Origin: Streptomyces bathyalis
GTDB taxonomy: Bacteria > Actinomycetota > Actinomycetes > Streptomycetales > Streptomycetaceae
Length of the DNA: 64,000 nucleotides
Assembly (NCBI RefSeq): GCF_015910445.1
Contig: NZ_CP048882.1
Span: 2,542,001-2,606,000 of the forward strand
Direction of reading: 5' to 3'
Below, piece by piece: positions 1 to 8,019 of this stretch (the stretch's first letter is position 1; each line of letters starts with the position of its first letter). Under the pieces are notes generated by a model. The model was not told the origin of the DNA. It searched no databases and saw nothing but the letters and a program-made list of their open reading frames with translations. The position numbers were made by a program, and so were the translations under genes.

Positions 1-1377
1 CTCCGAGATGCCGAAGTACTTGGAGACGATCCAGAATCCGCCGTCGTTGACGTGCGAGGCGAAGATGGAACCCGCCGAGATCGCCATGATGACGAGGGCG
101 ATGTGCGGCTGCGAGTAGTCACCGGACGACAGCAGCGGCGCCACGATGCCCGCGGTGGTGACGATCGCTACCGTCGCCGATCCCTGCGCGACCCGGAGCA
201 CCAGGGAGAGCAGGTAGGAGAGCACGATGACGGGAAGTCCCGCGTCGCCGAAGGTGTCCGCCAGCGCCTGGGCGACGCCGCTTCCGTCCAGGACCGCGCC
301 GAAGACGCCGCCCGCACCCACGACGAGCAGGATGTTGCCGATCGGCTTCAGCGAGGCCGTCGAGACGGTCTCCAGCGACTGCCGCGACCAGCCGCGCTTC
401 AGTCCCAGCAGCCAGTACGCCAGCAGCAGCGCGATCGTCAGCGCGACGAAGGGGTGTCCGAAGAACTCGATGACGGAGCGGAGCGTCGACGGGTCGAGCG
501 CGATGGACGAGAACGTCGCCAGCAGGATGAGGATGAGAGGCGTGCCGATGATGCCGAGCACCACGCCGAGCGAGACGGGCTTCTCCGTGGAGACGCCTGC
601 CGCCTTCTGCTCGGCGGCGACCGCCGCCTTGGCCTCCTCGGCCGCCTCGACCATGTCGTGCGGCACCTCCACGAAGAGGCGGTTGCCGATCCACGCGGAG
701 TACGCCCAGGCCGCGATCACGGCCGGGATGCCGGTGATGATGCCCATCAGGATGATCCAGCCGAGGTCGACCTTCAGCAGTCCCGCGGCCGCCACCGGGC
801 CGGGGTGGGGCGGCAGGAACGCGTGCGTCATCGACAGGCCCGCGAGCAGCGGCATCGCGTAAAGGATGATCGATTTTCCGGAGCGCTTGGCGGCGGCGTA
901 GACGATCGGCGCGAGGACGAAGATGCCGACGTCGAAGAAGACCGGAATGCCGAAGATGAGGCCGGTCAGCCCCATGGCCAGCGGTGCGCGCTTCTCCCCG
1001 AAGAGGGCCAGCAGACGGCTGGAGAGCGCCTCGGCGCCACCGCTGACCTCGAGTATCGCGCCCAGCATCGTGCCGAGCCCGATGATGATGGCGACGTGGC
1101 CGAGGATGCCGCCCATCCCGTCCTCGATGAGGGAGACGGCCTCGGACTTCTGCACGGTGCCGAAGAGTTCGGTGACCGAGAGACCGGCGGCCAGGCCGAC
1201 GGCTATGGAGACGCCCAGGAGCGCCACGAAGGGCTGCAACCGGACTTTGATGATCAGGAACAGCAGCAGCACGATGCCCAGGGCGGCGACGATCAGCAGA
1301 CCTGGGGTGCCGCCTATGAGCGCGAGAAGGCCGCCTGTGTGTGGTGGCGCCTTCTCGGGCGCGGATGCGAGCAGCAT
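1..1377 (-). CDS. GntP-family gluconate:H+ symporter (3' end cut by window)
   Basis: This is an integral-membrane permease of the gluconate/sugar-acid GntP family, importing an organic acid with protons. About 459 codons are present. The leftward end runs off the window at a motif typical of the GntP C-terminal region (ASHVNDGGFWIVSKYFG), so roughly 40 residues are missing. Many hydrophobic segments are visible, such as LLIVAALGIVLLLFLI near residue 25. The ATG is preceded by a GAGG ribosome site. It is the last gene of a leftward run (kinase, IclR, RidA, permease), which points to uptake of the substrate degraded by that operon. The true substrate may be gluconate, an aldonate or an amino-sugar acid, and the sequence cannot decide. 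Confidence 0.88.
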   Translation of the reverse strand, partial: MLLASAPEKAPPHTGGLLALIGGTPGLLIVAALGIVLLLFLIIKVRLQPFVALLGVSIAVGLAAGLSVTELFGTVQKSEAVSLIEDGMGGILGHVAIIIGLGTMLGAILEVSGGAEALSSRLLALFGEKRAPLAMGLTGLIFGIPVFFDVGIFVLAPIVYAAAKRSGKSIILYAMPLLAGLSMTHAFLPPHPGPVAAAGLLKVDLGWIILMGIITGIPAVIAAWAYSAWIGNRLFVEVPHDMVEAAEEAKAAVAAEQKAAGVSTEKPVSLGVVLGIIGTPLILILLATFSSIALDPSTLRSVIEFFGHPFVALTIALLLAYWLLGLKRGWSRQSLETVSTASLKPIGNILLVVGAGGVFGAVLDGSGVAQALADTFGDAGLPVIVLSYLLSLVLRVAQGSATVAIVTTAGIVAPLLSSGDYSQPHIALVIMAISAGSIFASHVNDGGFWIVSKYFGISE

Positions 1378-1515
1378 GGGTGGACCTCGGATTTTCTGTG
1401 TCAACAGCCGTGACTCTTCGCAGGGATGGGGACAAGCGGGGGGTGGTGATGTGCGGGATCCGGCGTCCGGTTCGTACCGGCGACCTGGAGCCGTCCGGGC
1501 GGGGCCCGGTCCGTC

Positions 1516-1929
1516 TCAGCCGAGAACGGCCAGCGCGTCGATCTCGACGAGCAGCCCGGCAGGCAGGCCGACGTAGACGGTCGTGCGGGCCGCCGGGGCC
1601 TCGGTGAGGTCGGCGAAGTACTCGTTGTAGATCTCGTTGAGCTCCGCGAAGTGCGACGTGTCGGTGAGGTAGACGCGGATCATCACCACGTCCTCCCAAC
1701 TCGCCCCGCCCTCCTGCAGGATGGCCTCGACGTTGGCGAGGGTGCGCAGCGTCTGCTCACGCAGCCCCGGGCCCACCGGTACGGGCGCCTGGCCGGGTAC
1801 GGCGGGCGCGAAGCCCACCTGGCCGGCGACCTGGAGGATGTTGCCCTTGCGCACGCCGTGCGAGAACTTCGCGGGCGGCGCGGTGTGGGTGGAGGGTGTG
1901 AGGGCCGTCTTGGCCGGCTTCTCGCTCAT
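1516..1929 (-). CDS. RidA/YjgF-family enamine/imine deaminase
   Basis: This 137-residue protein belongs to the Rid family, which hydrolyses reactive 2-aminoacrylate-like enamines and imines released by PLP ammonia-lyases. The conserved stretch RVYLTD and the C-terminal GLPAGLLVEIDALAVL are characteristic. In the canonical RidA subgroup an Arg sits after the P-x-R signature; here the corresponding text is APAARTTVYV, with Arg present. The ATG overlaps the stop of the upstream iclR gene by four bases (ATGA), so the two are translationally coupled. Placement beside a DSD1-type ammonia-lyase makes a helper role in that deamination likely; this is inference from context. Confidence 0.9.
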   Translation of the reverse strand: MSEKPAKTALTPSTHTAPPAKFSHGVRKGNILQVAGQVGFAPAVPGQAPVPVGPGLREQTLRTLANVEAILQEGGASWEDVVMIRVYLTDTSHFAELNEIYNEYFADLTEAPAARTTVYVGLPAGLLVEIDALAVLG

Positions 1930-2690
1930 TGCTGCCGTTCCTTGTCTGGGGTCTTTCCGGAGTACTCGTCGCTGATGGCGTCGGCCGTGCGCCGCACCAG
2001 CGGGAGAAGGGTGAGGAGTTCCTCGGCGCTCACGACGACGTTGGGTGCCGACACGGACATGGCGGCCACGGCACGCCCGTCCGGACCGCGCACCGGGGCG
2101 CCGACGCAGTTGATGGACTCCTCGTGGCCACCCAGGTCGGTGGCCCAGCCCTGTTCGCGCACCTTCGCGAGTTCGGCGAGGAACGCCGCGGAGTCGGTGA
2201 TCGAACGGGAGGTGTAGCGGGGGTAGTCGAGCCGTTCGGCGAGCGACCGCCGCTCCTGCTCGGGCAGATCGGCCAGCAGCAGCTTCGCGACCGCGGCGAC
2301 CGTGATGGCCACCGGTTTGCCGATCCGCGAGTACATCCGCACGGGATAGCGGCTCTCCACCTTGTCGATGTAGAGGACTTCGTCCTCCTCGTGGACGGCG
2401 AGGTGGATGGTGTGGCCCGTCCTCGCGTTCAGTTCCACGAGGTGCGGATGGGCTATCTCGCGCACGTCCAGGTTTTCCACGGCCTGCTGCGCCAGCGCGA
2501 AGAGCCGCGTTCCCAGCCGGTAGCGCTGATCGGGCTGGCGGTGGACGATGCCGTGCTCGTGGAGCGTGCGCAGGAGCCGCAGCGCGGTGGACTTGTGCAC
2601 GCCGAGCCGGTTCGCGACCTGCTCGAGGTTCGCCGGTCCCTCTGCCAGCAGGGGCAGGATGCTCAGTGCGCGGTCGACGGTCTGGCTCAT
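1926..2690 (-). CDS. IclR-family transcriptional regulator
   Basis: This 254-residue IclR-type regulator has an N-terminal winged helix-turn-helix (residues about 1-60, with LEQVANRLGVHKSTALRLLRTL) and a C-terminal effector-binding domain containing the conserved SINCVGAPVRG and VAAMSVSAP blocks. IclR proteins usually bind small organic acids and act near their own operon. It sits inside the leftward operon, overlapping both the kinase gene upstream and ridA downstream by four bases each. The double palindrome between the divergent operons is its most likely target. The effector is unknown. Confidence 0.93.
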   Translation of the reverse strand: MSQTVDRALSILPLLAEGPANLEQVANRLGVHKSTALRLLRTLHEHGIVHRQPDQRYRLGTRLFALAQQAVENLDVREIAHPHLVELNARTGHTIHLAVHEEDEVLYIDKVESRYPVRMYSRIGKPVAITVAAVAKLLLADLPEQERRSLAERLDYPRYTSRSITDSAAFLAELAKVREQGWATDLGGHEESINCVGAPVRGPDGRAVAAMSVSAPNVVVSAEELLTLLPLVRRTADAISDEYSGKTPDKERQQ

Positions 2691-3769
2691 GACGGGTCCG
2701 CCTTCCCTGTGTTCCAGCCGGGACCGAGGTGCAGTGCCCGCCAGTCCTCGTCGTCCAGGGCCACCAGGCGGTCGGCGACCTCGCGCGACGGCGGCTCCGC
2801 GAGATCGCCGGGCACGGTGAGGGCCGCCGCAGCGGTGAGGTGACCGTGCCGCAGCCGCTCGGCCAGGGGCAGTCCGCGAAGCGTCGCCGAGAGGAACCCC
2901 GCGGCGAATCCGTCTCCGGCACCGACGGCACCCGCGACGTCGATCCGCAGGGCGGGCTCGAAGTGGACGGTGTCGGCGGCCTCGCCGTCACCGCCCTCGT
3001 CGCCGCGCACGAACGCGGTCGCTCCCTCACCTCCCTGCTTGACCACGAGCACCGCCGGCTCGGGCAGCCGCTCCCTGAGCGATTCGGGGCCGCCGGTCAC
3101 GCCCCACGCCGCGGCGGCCTCGTCCTCGCCGGCGAAGACGACGTCGCAGCCACGGGCGAGTTCGAGCAGCACGCCGGGGCCGGGGGCCGCATCGGCCTCG
3201 GCCCGGTCCCACAGGCCGACGCGGTAGTTGACGTCGAAGGAGACGAGCGGTCGGTCCGGGCGCGGGCCCGTGAGCACGCGCATCAGCTCCAGGCACTCCT
3301 CCGACAGAGCGGCGGTGATGCCTGTGACGTGCAGCACGTCGGCGTCGTCGACGGTGCCGAGGTCCACGGTCTGCGGCGACATGGCGGAAGCGGCCGACCC
3401 GGCGCGGTAGTAGACGACCTCGGCCGCGCCGCCGCTGTCACCGGTTGCGTCCAGCGTGGTGGGGCGCTCGCCCTCCGTACGGAAGTAGATGCCCGTGGGC
3501 CGTCTCGGGTCGCGTCCGACGAAGCCGATGTCGACCCCGCGCGCGGCGATGGTCTCCACCAGGTGGTCGCCGAACCCGTCGGCACCGACACGGCTGACCC
3601 ACCGCACGGAGTGCCCCGAACCGGCAAGCGCACAGGCCACGTTGGACTCGGCCCCACCGATCGCCCGCTCGAAGGACGGCACGTCCGCGAGCCGTCCGGC
3701 CTGCGAGGGCAGGAACGTGACCATGGATTCGCCGAGGCAGACGACGTCGGTACTCACCACTGTCGGCAT
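2687..3769 (-). CDS. PfkB-family sugar kinase, probably 2-keto-3-deoxygluconate kinase
   Basis: This ribokinase-type kinase phosphorylates a sugar or keto-sugar acid. It shows the N-terminal GESMVTFLP, the GGAESNVACALA substrate motif, RVGADGFGDH, and the catalytic anion-hole motif GAVGAGDGFAAGFL with its essential Asp near the C-terminus. The combination of motifs resembles KdgK, which converts 2-keto-3-deoxygluconate to KDPG. I chose the ATG at 3769, which begins MPTVVSTDVV; an in-frame ATG twelve bases upstream (3781) and a GTG just inside are alternatives. The gene is first in the leftward operon and overlaps iclR by four bases. A KDPG aldolase is not in the window, so the pathway cannot be closed here. 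Confidence 0.85.
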   Translation of the reverse strand: MPTVVSTDVVCLGESMVTFLPSQAGRLADVPSFERAIGGAESNVACALAGSGHSVRWVSRVGADGFGDHLVETIAARGVDIGFVGRDPRRPTGIYFRTEGERPTTLDATGDSGGAAEVVYYRAGSAASAMSPQTVDLGTVDDADVLHVTGITAALSEECLELMRVLTGPRPDRPLVSFDVNYRVGLWDRAEADAAPGPGVLLELARGCDVVFAGEDEAAAAWGVTGGPESLRERLPEPAVLVVKQGGEGATAFVRGDEGGDGEAADTVHFEPALRIDVAGAVGAGDGFAAGFLSATLRGLPLAERLRHGHLTAAAALTVPGDLAEPPSREVADRLVALDDEDWRALHLGPGWNTGKADPS

Positions 3770-3829
3770 CCGCTCCCTCATCGATTGACGGGTGTTCGGC
3801 GGGATGCTAAACAGCTCTGAGCGAAATAC

Positions 3830-3854
3830 GCAATGTCTATTGCATTTACTGCAA
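3830..3854. promoter_or_regulatory. Two overlapping perfect inverted repeats, likely IclR operator
   Basis: GCAAT-GTCT-ATTGC (3830-3843) overlaps TTGCA-TTTAC-TGCAA (3840-3854). Both arms pair perfectly. They lie in the 119-base gap between the divergent kinase and ammonia-lyase operons, in an AT-richer stretch than the surroundings. IclR proteins commonly bind 12-15 bp palindromes in such positions. That the local IclR binds here is inference. Confidence 0.6.
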
Positions 3855-3888
3855 CGCAACGAAGCAATGCCGAGGAGTAGGAGTCCAA

Positions 3889-5160
3889 ATGGCCGGCGCG
3901 GACCCTCTCGCCTCCCTCGCCGAGGAGCGCATCGATCACCGCTTCAAGGGGCTGCCCCCTGACGCCGCCGGCTCCACCGTCGCCGACCTCACCGCAGAGG
4001 GCCGCAACCTCTTCACCGGGGGCTTCACCACGCCGGTCCTCGCACTGTCCGCGGAGCGTCTGGAGCACAACCTCGCCCTGATGCGGACCTACACGCAGCG
4101 GCACGGCCTCTCCTTCGCCCCGCACGGCAAGACCTCCATGGCCCCGCAGCTCTTCCACCGCCAACTCGCCCACGGCGCCTGGGGGATCACGCTTGCCGTG
4201 CCCCATCAGGTGCGCGTGGCCCGGGCGTTCGGGATCCGGCGCGTCTTTCTCGGGAACGAACTCGTCGACCCCGCCGCGCTCCGCTGGCTGGCCCGGGAGC
4301 TCGACGCCGACCCGGACTTCCGCTTCATCTGCTACGCCGACTCCACCGAGGGCGTCGCGCAGATGGACGCCGCCCTGAAGGAGGCCGGGGCGGCGCGTCC
4401 CATCGACGTCGTCGTCGAACTCGCCGCCGGCGAAGGCGCCCGCACGGGAGCCCGCACGGAGGCCGAGTGCGAAGCGATCGCCACCGCCGTCGCGGGCACA
4501 TCCACCCTCCGGCTGGCCGGAGTCGCGGGCTACGAGGGCGAAGTCCCCGACGCCTCCCCCGAGACGGTCACGGCGTGGCTGCGCCGGCTCAACGCGCTCG
4601 CGGCCGCGTTCGACGCCGCCGGACGCTTCGACGGTCTCACCGAGATCGTGCTCAGCGCCGGCGGCAGCGCGTGGTTCGACGCCGTCGCCGAAGTCTTCGC
4701 CGAACTGCCGCCGCTCTCGCGGCCGGTGCTGAAGCTGCTCCGCTCCGGCGCGTACGTGTCGCACGACGACGGCGCCTACCGGGAGAAGACGCCCTTCAAC
4801 CGGATCCCCGAAGAGGGCGCGCTGCAGGCGGCGTTCACGCTCTGGGCGCAGGTCGTCTCCCGTCCCGCTCCCGACCAGGCGTTCCTCAACGCGGGCAAGC
4901 GCGACGCCGCGTTCGACCTGCACCTGCCGCAGCCCCACACCGTGCGCGCCGGCGACGGCACGACGCGCCCGGCGCAGGGCATCACCGTCACGGCGCTCTC
5001 CGACCAGCACGCCTGGGTCCGCACCGAAGCGCCCCTGGAGGTCGGGGAGTGGGTGGGTCTCGGCCTGTCACACCCCTGCACGATCTTCGACAAGTGGCAG
5101 CTCATCCCCGAGACGACTGCGGACGGCACGGTCACCGGCTACGTCCGCACGTTCTTCTGA
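3889..5160 (+). CDS. DSD1-type fold-III PLP enzyme (D-amino acid / D-glucosaminate dehydratase-like)
   Basis: This 423-residue protein belongs to the alanine-racemase-N fold with a metal-dependent D-serine dehydratase C-terminal domain. The PLP lysine is in SFAPHGKTSMAP near residue 88, and the C-terminal SHPCTIFDKW carries the His-x-Cys metal pair seen in DSD1 and D-threonine aldolase relatives. Members eliminate ammonia from D-configured 3-hydroxy amino acids, giving 2-keto acids, or cleave them as aldolases. A TAGGAG site lies five bases before the ATG. It leads the rightward operon with a D-aminoacylase. With the kinase, permease and RidA opposite, D-glucosaminate is a plausible substrate; generic D-amino acid deamination is the conservative reading. 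Confidence 0.85.
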   Translation: MAGADPLASLAEERIDHRFKGLPPDAAGSTVADLTAEGRNLFTGGFTTPVLALSAERLEHNLALMRTYTQRHGLSFAPHGKTSMAPQLFHRQLAHGAWGITLAVPHQVRVARAFGIRRVFLGNELVDPAALRWLARELDADPDFRFICYADSTEGVAQMDAALKEAGAARPIDVVVELAAGEGARTGARTEAECEAIATAVAGTSTLRLAGVAGYEGEVPDASPETVTAWLRRLNALAAAFDAAGRFDGLTEIVLSAGGSAWFDAVAEVFAELPPLSRPVLKLLRSGAYVSHDDGAYREKTPFNRIPEEGALQAAFTLWAQVVSRPAPDQAFLNAGKRDAAFDLHLPQPHTVRAGDGTTRPAQGITVTALSDQHAWVRTEAPLEVGEWVGLGLSHPCTIFDKWQLIPETTADGTVTGYVRTFF

Positions 5161-5200
5161 CGGGCGGACGGCCCGCACCGGCTCCGAAGGGACCGCCCTC

Positions 5201-6826
5201 ATGGACCTGCTCATCCGCAACGCCGACATCGTCGACGGCTCCGGGACGAGCGCCCCTTACCGCGCCGACGTCGCCGTCGAGGACGGCCGCATCACGGCCA
5301 TCACCCGGGAGTCGGACGGCACCGGCGCCCGCACGGCCGGGGCCCGTCGGACGCTCGACGCCACGGGGCTCGTGGTGGCCCCCGGCTTCATCGACATGCA
5401 CGCCCACTCCGACCTGGCCCTGCTGCGCGACCCCGACCACTCCGCCAAGGCAGCGCAGGGAGTCACCCTCGAAGTCGTCGGCCAGGACGGCCTCTCCTAC
5501 GCACCGGTCGACGACCGCACCCTCACGGAGGTGCGCAGCGCCATCACCGGCTGGAACGGCAGCGCGCCCGGAGACACCTCCGTCGACTTCGACTGGCGCA
5601 CGGTCGGCGAGTACCTGGACCGCATCGACCGCCAGGGCACGGCCGTCAACGCCGCCTACCTCGTGCCGCAGGGCAGCGTCCGCATGCTCGCCGTCGGCTG
5701 GGACGACCGCCCCGCGACCGCCGCCGAGACCGAGGCCATGCGGCGCCTGGTCGCCGAGGGCCTGGAGCAGGGCGCGGTCGGCATGTCCTCCGGCCTCACG
5801 TACACGCCCGGCATGTACGCCTCCGACGCCGAACTCACCGAACTGTGCCGCACGGTGGCCGCCTACGGCGGCTACTACTGCCCACACCACCGCTCGTACG
5901 GCGAGGGCGCCCTCCATGCCTACGAGGAGATGGTCGCCGTCACGCGGGAGGCGGGCTGCGCGCTCCATCTCGCCCACGCCACCATGAACTTCGGCGTCAA
6001 CAAGGGCCGCGCTCCCGAGCTGACGGACCTGCTCGACCGTGCGCTCGCCGCCGGCGCGGACATCACCCTCGACACGTATCCGTACACCCCCGGCTGCACG
6101 ACTCTCGTGGCGATGCTGCCCAGTTGGGCGAGCGCCGGCGGTCCGGAGGCGATCCTCGCCAGGCTGTCGGACGAGGAGACCTGCTCCCGCATCCGGCATG
6201 TCATGGAGGTGGAGGGCGCCGACGGCTGCCACGGCGTCCCCATGGACTGGGACACGATCGAGATCTCCGGGGTCAACGATCCCGCCCTGGCCGGCCATGT
6301 CGGCAGGACCGTCGCGCAGTCGGCGAAGGAGAACGGCGAGGAGCCGTTCACCACGGCCCGGCGCCTGCTGATCGAGGACCGGCTCGGCACGACGATCCTC
6401 CAGCACGTGGGCCACGAGGAGAACGTGCGCCACATGATGCGGCACCCGGCTCACACCGGCGGCAGCGACGGCATCCTCCAGGGCGCCAAGCCGCACCCGC
6501 GCGCCTACGGGACCTTCCCGCAGTATCTCGGCCGCTACGTACGGGAGTTGGGCGTGCTCTCCCTGGAGGAGTGCGTCGCGCACCTCACCTCGCGCCCGGC
6601 GGCACGGCTGCGCCTCCCCGACCGGGGCCTGGTCCGGGAGGGCTACCGGGCGGACCTCGTCCTGTTCGATCCGGAGACGGTCGCCCCGGGCGCCACGTTC
6701 GACAATCCGCGCGTGCTGCCCACCGGCATCCCGCACGTGCTGATCGACGGCCGCTTCGTCATGGAGGACGGCCGCCGCACGGACGCCCTCGCGGGCCGTT
6801 CCATCCGCCGCACGCCGACGTCCTAG
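5201..6826 (+). CDS. N-acyl-D-amino-acid deacylase (D-aminoacylase), amidohydrolase fold
   Basis: This 541-residue metal hydrolase removes acyl groups from N-acyl-D-amino acids. The zinc motif HAHSD places His at residues 67 and 69. Downstream are LHLAHATMNFG (metal His), TYPYTPG, and GGSDGILQGAKPHPRAYGTFP with the catalytic Asp. The position of the bridging Cys96 of the Alcaligenes-type enzyme is Asp96 here (VVGQDGLSYAP instead of the usual NCG). It follows the DSD1-like gene by 40 bases in the same operon, so its product probably feeds that enzyme. The C-terminal ten residues (GRSIRRTPTS) are typical of family members. Confidence 0.92.
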   Translation: MDLLIRNADIVDGSGTSAPYRADVAVEDGRITAITRESDGTGARTAGARRTLDATGLVVAPGFIDMHAHSDLALLRDPDHSAKAAQGVTLEVVGQDGLSYAPVDDRTLTEVRSAITGWNGSAPGDTSVDFDWRTVGEYLDRIDRQGTAVNAAYLVPQGSVRMLAVGWDDRPATAAETEAMRRLVAEGLEQGAVGMSSGLTYTPGMYASDAELTELCRTVAAYGGYYCPHHRSYGEGALHAYEEMVAVTREAGCALHLAHATMNFGVNKGRAPELTDLLDRALAAGADITLDTYPYTPGCTTLVAMLPSWASAGGPEAILARLSDEETCSRIRHVMEVEGADGCHGVPMDWDTIEISGVNDPALAGHVGRTVAQSAKENGEEPFTTARRLLIEDRLGTTILQHVGHEENVRHMMRHPAHTGGSDGILQGAKPHPRAYGTFPQYLGRYVRELGVLSLEECVAHLTSRPAARLRLPDRGLVREGYRADLVLFDPETVAPGATFDNPRVLPTGIPHVLIDGRFVMEDGRRTDALAGRSIRRTPTS

Positions 6827-6920
6827 GCACCGCCTGCCGCGGGGTTCCGCGCGGACGCCGGGGTGGGCGGCACCTGGGCGGCCCGCGCCGGACCGAACCG
6901 TTCCGCCCGCCCGGCGAGGG

Positions 6921-7736
6921 CTACGCGTGCTGGTACGCCACCAGCGAGATCCCCACGTAGTGCACGACGAACGCGGCCAGCGTGAACGAGTGGAAGACCT
7001 CGTGGAATCCGAACCACCGCGGTGACGGGTTCGGCCGCTTGATGCCGTAGACGACACCGCCCGCGCTGTAGAGCAGGCCACCCACGATCACGCACACGAG
7101 CACGGCGATGCCGCCCTTGCGCATGAACTCGGGCAGGTAGAAGACGGCCGCCCACCCCATCGCGATGTAGCACGGCGTGTAGAGCCAGCGCGGAGCACCG
7201 ACCCACAACACGCGGAACCCGATGCCGAACAGGGCCGCCGCCCACACCCCCCACAGCAGAGGCGTCCCCGAACCGGCGGGGAGCAGAAGGATCGTCAGCG
7301 GCGTGTACGTCCCCGCGATGATCAGGAAGATGTTCGCGTGGTCGAGGCGCCGCAGTACGGCGTTCGCCTTCGGGCCCCACTCGCCCCGGTGGTAGAGCGC
7401 GCTCACACCGAAGAGCAGACAGGCCGTCAGCGTGTAGACGGCGCAGGCGATCCGGCCGCGGGTGCTGTCGGCGAGCGCGGTGAGAAATATCCCGGCTGTG
7501 AGGACGGCGGGGAACATCCCGGCGTGCAGCCATCCGCGCAGCCTTGGCTTGATCAGCGCGGGAAAGGCCGCGGCACCCCTGGAGGCGGCCGAAGTCACCG
7601 CCGCGGCGGCCGACTCGAAGGAGGCTGCGGCAGAACTGCCGGTGCTTTCCGGCTTCTCGGTTCCGTCCGCGTCGTCTTCGGAGTCCGCGCAGTTCACGGG
7701 CTCAAGCGGACGAGGCGCGTCAGTCATACGGCCCAT
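6921..7736 (-). CDS. Hemolysin III / PAQR-like membrane protein (TrhA family)
   Basis: This is a seven-helix membrane protein of the hemolysin III / YqfA group. Conserved landmarks are SALYHRGEWGP, RLDHANIFLIIAGTYTPL and the C-terminal HEVFHSFTLAAFVVHY, which together carry the putative metal-binding histidines. The N-terminal 70 residues are Ala/Ser/Glu-rich and probably cytoplasmic and disordered, an extension beyond the usual length of about 210. A second ATG (MTDAP, 7727) is an equally good start. It is convergent with the D-aminoacylase gene and is not obviously part of an operon. Its role is probably membrane homeostasis rather than haemolysis. Confidence 0.9.
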   Translation of the reverse strand: MGRMTDAPRPLEPVNCADSEDDADGTEKPESTGSSAAASFESAAAAVTSAASRGAAAFPALIKPRLRGWLHAGMFPAVLTAGIFLTALADSTRGRIACAVYTLTACLLFGVSALYHRGEWGPKANAVLRRLDHANIFLIIAGTYTPLTILLLPAGSGTPLLWGVWAAALFGIGFRVLWVGAPRWLYTPCYIAMGWAAVFYLPEFMRKGGIAVLVCVIVGGLLYSAGGVVYGIKRPNPSPRWFGFHEVFHSFTLAAFVVHYVGISLVAYQHA

Positions 7737-8019
7737 CGTAGCTACGGGTTCGTAACCGGCGACATGCTCTTCCGAGGGTCCATGCCGCTCATCGGAGTGG
7801 TGATGGACACATCCTTTCCATCTGGACAGGCAGCCGATACGCTCACATGCTCAGAGGAGCAAGGGTGACACCGGATGAGCGAGCCGCGCAGACGCACCAG
7901 CCCAGCACCATCACGAACGCATCCGGGTCGCGGCCCCCAAGGGGCGAGTTGAAGCAGCAAGCCAAAAAATCCGGATACCAGTGCAGTTATCCGTCGAACC
8001 CTCAACGTCTGGAGAGATC

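Noticed and set aside
52..1413. A long rightward frame opposite the GntP permease
   Set aside because: Low-complexity Asp/Arg/Gln-rich translation, whereas the leftward frame gives a clean GntP protein with a good ribosome site.
7874..7951. A 25-codon frame ([20 protein letters not shown]...) upstream of pckG
   Set aside because: It has a GGAG-like site but no similarity, and such short Arg/Pro frames are common by chance in this base composition.
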